Positions 41,942 to 45,157 of a stretch of 45,157 nt of DNA are shown here, in pieces. Below the pieces are notes generated by a model. That model had not been told where the DNA came from and ran no database searches. It saw only the letters and a list, made by a program, of their open reading frames with translations. Within the stretch, counting starts at the first letter, position 1; every line of letters starts with the position of its first letter. Both the position numbers and the translations under genes were made by a program. The DNA is from Nemertoderma westbladi (Eukaryota; Xenacoelomorpha; Nemertodermatida; Nemertodermatidae), in NCBI GenBank assembly GCA_032718475.1, contig JAUCBJ010001580.1:1-45157 (forward strand), in the 5' to 3' direction.

Positions 41942-42635
41942 ATAATTAAAAAATGTAAATTATACAGTAGTTATAGTTCAACTAAATTCTGATTAATGCT
42001 GATTGTATTGAGATGGCAGCTGAAGATACGACGTCATCCATTACAGCTACATGGACTAACTCTATCAATGCTTTTTGGAATTCAATAATTTAACTTGTAT
42101 AAAAATAATTACAATCGATAAAGTGCGAATCCACAATCCGAATCCGTAATATAAGATTTGAAGCTGAATAAAACATCAATAAGCTAATAGATTTCTACCA
42201 CCTGGCAGTTTTAGCTACAAAATATGTTTTATTTTTATAGCTAACAACTGTATAGTTTGGGATAAATAAATATTATTCTGGAATAATTAACTTGTTATGA
42301 ATCAATTTCCACATTAAGATATCAAATAATGTATTCTTAACACAACACAAAAACACACTAAATAAATATTAGCTACACAATTTATTTTAGTTACTAAGAG
42401 ATTTATATTGTATAGTAACCAATGAACATTTACTGCTGCACTAGTGACGTCACTAGTGCAGTTTTCTGAAACGGCCTGATTTTTCGATGTTGCTAATTTT
42501 GCGTTTTAAAATCGCTATAACTCGGCCAATATTAATTTTTTTTAAGTAAAATTGCTCTCTGGGGTTTTTTCACATGCTCTTTCACATGAAACCAACGAAA
42601 ACTCGAAAAAAATTTTCCGAGTCGTCTACCCCATT

Positions 42636-43715
42636 CTTGCAATCTTTGAACGGCTATATCTCAGCTGTTTCTCAACGAAATTCAGAAATTCTTACTTATT
42701 TTGAATCCTTGTAACGAAATCTTAATGTGAAGAATGGCAATGATACGGAGGGTACGAATTCGCAAAAGACACTTTTTTAAAACGCTTATTAAAAAAATTT
42801 AAAGGCGAAATAGAAAATTCCGGCTTCATTGTAACAACCACAGTGAGTTGAACTAGTTGTGTTTCAAATTTTAAGCAATATGATACAGATTTGTAGAAAA
42901 ATCTGGGGGGGGGGGGCGTGTCATCAGAAAATTACACTATACTACGGTTCATGGTGTATAAGCTCTTAAGTAATCGAATCTTGAGATTCCGTTTTATTCA
43001 ATGGAACTTCGAAATCCTACCAGCGCTGCACATGACTTCCCTTACGTGTTCGAAGGTAGGAATATTTATTAAATAAGAGTAAAATAAATAGTGATTAATT
43101 AAATAACATTTTTTCTGGTATGTGAATTCTTACATTTTTTAAATAAATTTTGAACACGTTTTAGAACAATTAAATCCCATGCTAATTAATACAAACATAC
43201 AACTTTTCTTTACTAAAAACTTACTTCTTACAAATCGAACGTTTTGTAAAAACGGAAAATATATGTTCTAGAAAGGTATTATTTTTAAAATAAATATATA
43301 ACATGTTTTGTAACCTTTCTATGCAAAAAGTATATACCAAAAACACTAGTTACCATAAAGTTTACTTCCCACAACACTCCCAAGATGTATAATTTCTAAA
43401 TATTATATTTGTAAATTCAACTTCAGTCAGCTTGCAGTTGTGCACATTTTCAAGACTTTTAGATCGCCTTAACATTGTGTGAACATTTCTTTAAAATATG
43501 GTAATAATCGATAATTTATCTGACTATCTATTCTAGAATTCTCATATTATTATATTGTCATATCTCCCATATAACTATTACTTTTATTTGTTGTAAGTCA
43601 CTTTTTTAGTCAAAGTCGTTAACAAAAAAAAAAAACAAAAAGCAATGTTTCCATGACATTAATAATAAAATTGCATTTATATAGAGAATAGATTACATAG
43701 AAAATTTATAATACT
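42636..43715. other. AT-rich stretch without recognisable gene
   Basis: The DNA right of the long-TIR element starts with GGCTATATCTCAGCTGTTTC and shows no ORF with a motif. An 11-G run lies at about 42906-42916. Several TTCTAGAA-like palindromes occur (for example at about 43266 and 43532). Confidence 0.5.
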
Positions 43716-43928
43716 AGCTAGATTTTGCAAATTTTTTTATAAATGTTATAGAACACGTGTTAGCTATACATTTTGAGAAACATTTTTTGTTCTAGAACAC
43801 TTTTTTTTGTTTTAGAATACATTTTATATTTTTTATATTAGCTAGTTTTTTCTACTTTTTTATAAATGTTATAGAACAAGTGTTAGTTATCATTTTGATA
43901 AATATTTTTGTTATAGAACACTTTTTTC
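43716..43928 (+). repeat. ~125-bp direct repeat, two copies
   Basis: TTTTTTATAAATGTTATAGA followed by ACACGTGTTAG or ACAAGTGTTAG, then an AACATTTTTTGTTCTAGAACAC-type stretch, occurs twice (from about 43716 and about 43841) at ~80% similarity by eye. Confidence 0.7.
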
Positions 43929-45157
43929 AAGAACATTTTATGGAAAAAATATCATAATAGATATATATCATATCATATGAGAAGGTAAAATATTTGTTCT
44001 AAAAGAACCTCATTATAAAAGCCTTTTTATATGAAAAAATTGCTCAAACTCTGGGTACCCAAGGTGTAGCAATGCCCGTATTTCACTATGGAAGAAGCTG
44101 GATGATAGATATGCTGGAATAGGAACAGATAAAAGTGAGAAGACTTACAAATAAAACGACGTAATTAATTGGTGGCAAAAAATAACTTTTTTGTCTTGCT
44201 TTCTTTGTTTTGCCACCACTTAAATAGTTATTATTACAATTTTCGTTGGGCAGAGATTAGCGAATCCGGTAATAACGTCCAGGTGGGATAGAACTGTTGA
44301 CCCCCAGGTCTGGCACCAAGTAACCATTCCGCCAGCGAGTCCGATAATGGTGGACCGGAAATAATATCTGATCTTGTATGTCCGCAATATATGTTTCAAT
44401 GGCCTCTCCCAACTGTCAATACCAACATCTGCTGTCTCGCGCTCAACCCTATTGCATTTGGCCGTCTTTTACTTTTATTGAGAATTACTATGCTCAGTGT
44501 ACCTGGTTGTTAACCATCTTTTGGTTTTTCATTCTGTAAAAGACTATATTGTCTTCTTGAGGGCTTTTGTTCTGGAATATAAGTTTATAATTCTGTCATA
44601 CGGAGTAGCTATTGTTTTTAAAATTTCATTTTAAAAACGTTTTTTATTCTGAAATTGTTACTTTTCGCATCAATATCAGGAGAAAAGGAGAAAAATTTGT
44701 ATAGGATTGTAATGCTTTTACTTTTTTCATGGCGAAAAAAGTAAAATAAAATATTTTTGGTAGAATTTCTTAAATAGTATTACATGTGTTGAAAGAGCAT
44801 CTGAGTAGAAAAGCTTTACAAGTAATTTGAGCAAAATCATTCACACACTCAAAAGTTATTGTAACTTTAGCGTCTGCAAGGCGAACTCCAAAACGGAACT
44901 CAATTGAATATCCATTATTAGTTAAGCGGATCTATTAGTAAAGAGTGCTGGTACTTTTACAGTTTCCCCCCCACATTTTTCAAAATTTTATAACCTTTTA
45001 TAACAATCCATTTTATGGATTATGTGTGTTCCCAAATCATCTTCTAAAAGTTTTCCAATAAAAATATTATCAAAATCTTGTTCTAGAATTAGGATTCTAG
45101 ATTAGCTATTAAGAAATTATTTTTGACTGCAAAATTTTACTAATATTACTAATAATT
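43929..45157. other. Mostly AT-rich; one GC-richer patch
   Basis: 44230-44480 is less AT-rich and contains GGTCTGGCACCAAGTAACC and CCGCCAGCGAGTCCG. I looked for a tRNA cloverleaf and did not find one. No ORF of note. Confidence 0.4.

Larger units (their letters stand above)
40690..42635. mobile_element. 1.95-kb element with long (~430-bp) terminal inverted repeats carrying a nuclease exon
   Basis: The left end begins AATGGGGTAGACGACTCGGA and the right end (42616-42635) is its reverse complement. The outer ~190 bp of each arm are nearly identical (40690-40880 against 42440-42635). Weaker inverted similarity continues inward to about 41165 and 42205, sharing for example TGTTGTGTTAAGAAT and AAGTTAATTATT. 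The only coding content is an exon of a YqaJ-type nuclease. I find no clear target duplication, perhaps because the MITE abuts the left end. A non-autonomous derivative of a larger DNA transposon is the simplest reading; the superfamily is not identified. Confidence 0.75.

Noticed and set aside
44230-44480. tRNA-like GC-richer patch
   Set aside because: No consistent acceptor, D and T arms could be drawn.

Overview
The window reads as nuclear DNA of an invertebrate animal; I cannot name the phylum. It is AT-rich and mostly repetitive, with no operons or bacterial signals. The animal assignment rests on a PKA catalytic-subunit-type kinase, BEL/Pao retroelement remnants, two LINE families, piggyBac-like traces and a splice-acceptor-like boundary. 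Only one protein-coding gene looks intact: an intronless PKA-C-like kinase at 39044-40090 on the minus strand.

Layout. 1-2030: non-coding, with homopolymers and a hairpin-rich island. 2030-14292: a head-to-tail array of about 1.5-kb non-autonomous elements (E1-E7) plus two minisatellite-bearing relatives. They have features of rolling-circle Helitron/Helentron-type elements: a 4-bp simple repeat followed by a conserved block, short inverted repeats near the ends, and an 18-nt hairpin before CACTAGTTA. A piggyBac-type MITE sits inside. 14293-18490: AT-rich, with a decayed ORF and possible LINE tail. 18491-19670: a palindromic tandem repeat, then a decayed BEL/Pao protease region ending in a purine tract. 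19740-28840: a 90-bp tandem repeat hit by a LINE fragment with a 9-bp target duplication, a decayed Jockey/CR1-like LINE, and a 3.4-kb hexanucleotide satellite split by a second copy of the first LINE. 28850-31220: a BEL/Pao gag-protease remnant. 31220-36110: unassigned DNA with a recurrent hairpin and a decayed piggyBac-like N-terminus. 36138-37491: an essentially perfect 9-bp satellite. 38161-38422: a G-rich 12-bp minisatellite. 39044-40090: the kinase. 40496-42635: a 194-bp MITE abutting a 1.95-kb element with long terminal inverted repeats that carries one exon of a YqaJ-type nuclease. 42636-45157: AT-rich DNA without a recognisable gene.

The most interesting signal is in the rolling-circle-like array. 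Two terminus types occur (A and B) with different sequences but the same geometry. In each type the same short sequence recurs at three places: the left and right arms of the 5' hairpin and an arm just before the 3' hairpin. E1 is B/B, E2 and E6 are A/A, while E5 and E7 pair a B 5' end with an A 3' end. The second is the long-TIR element with its nuclease exon; the third is the kinase with changed C-tail and regulatory-interface residues. No gene cooperation can be inferred: the window is mainly a record of transposition and satellite expansion around one host-like gene.
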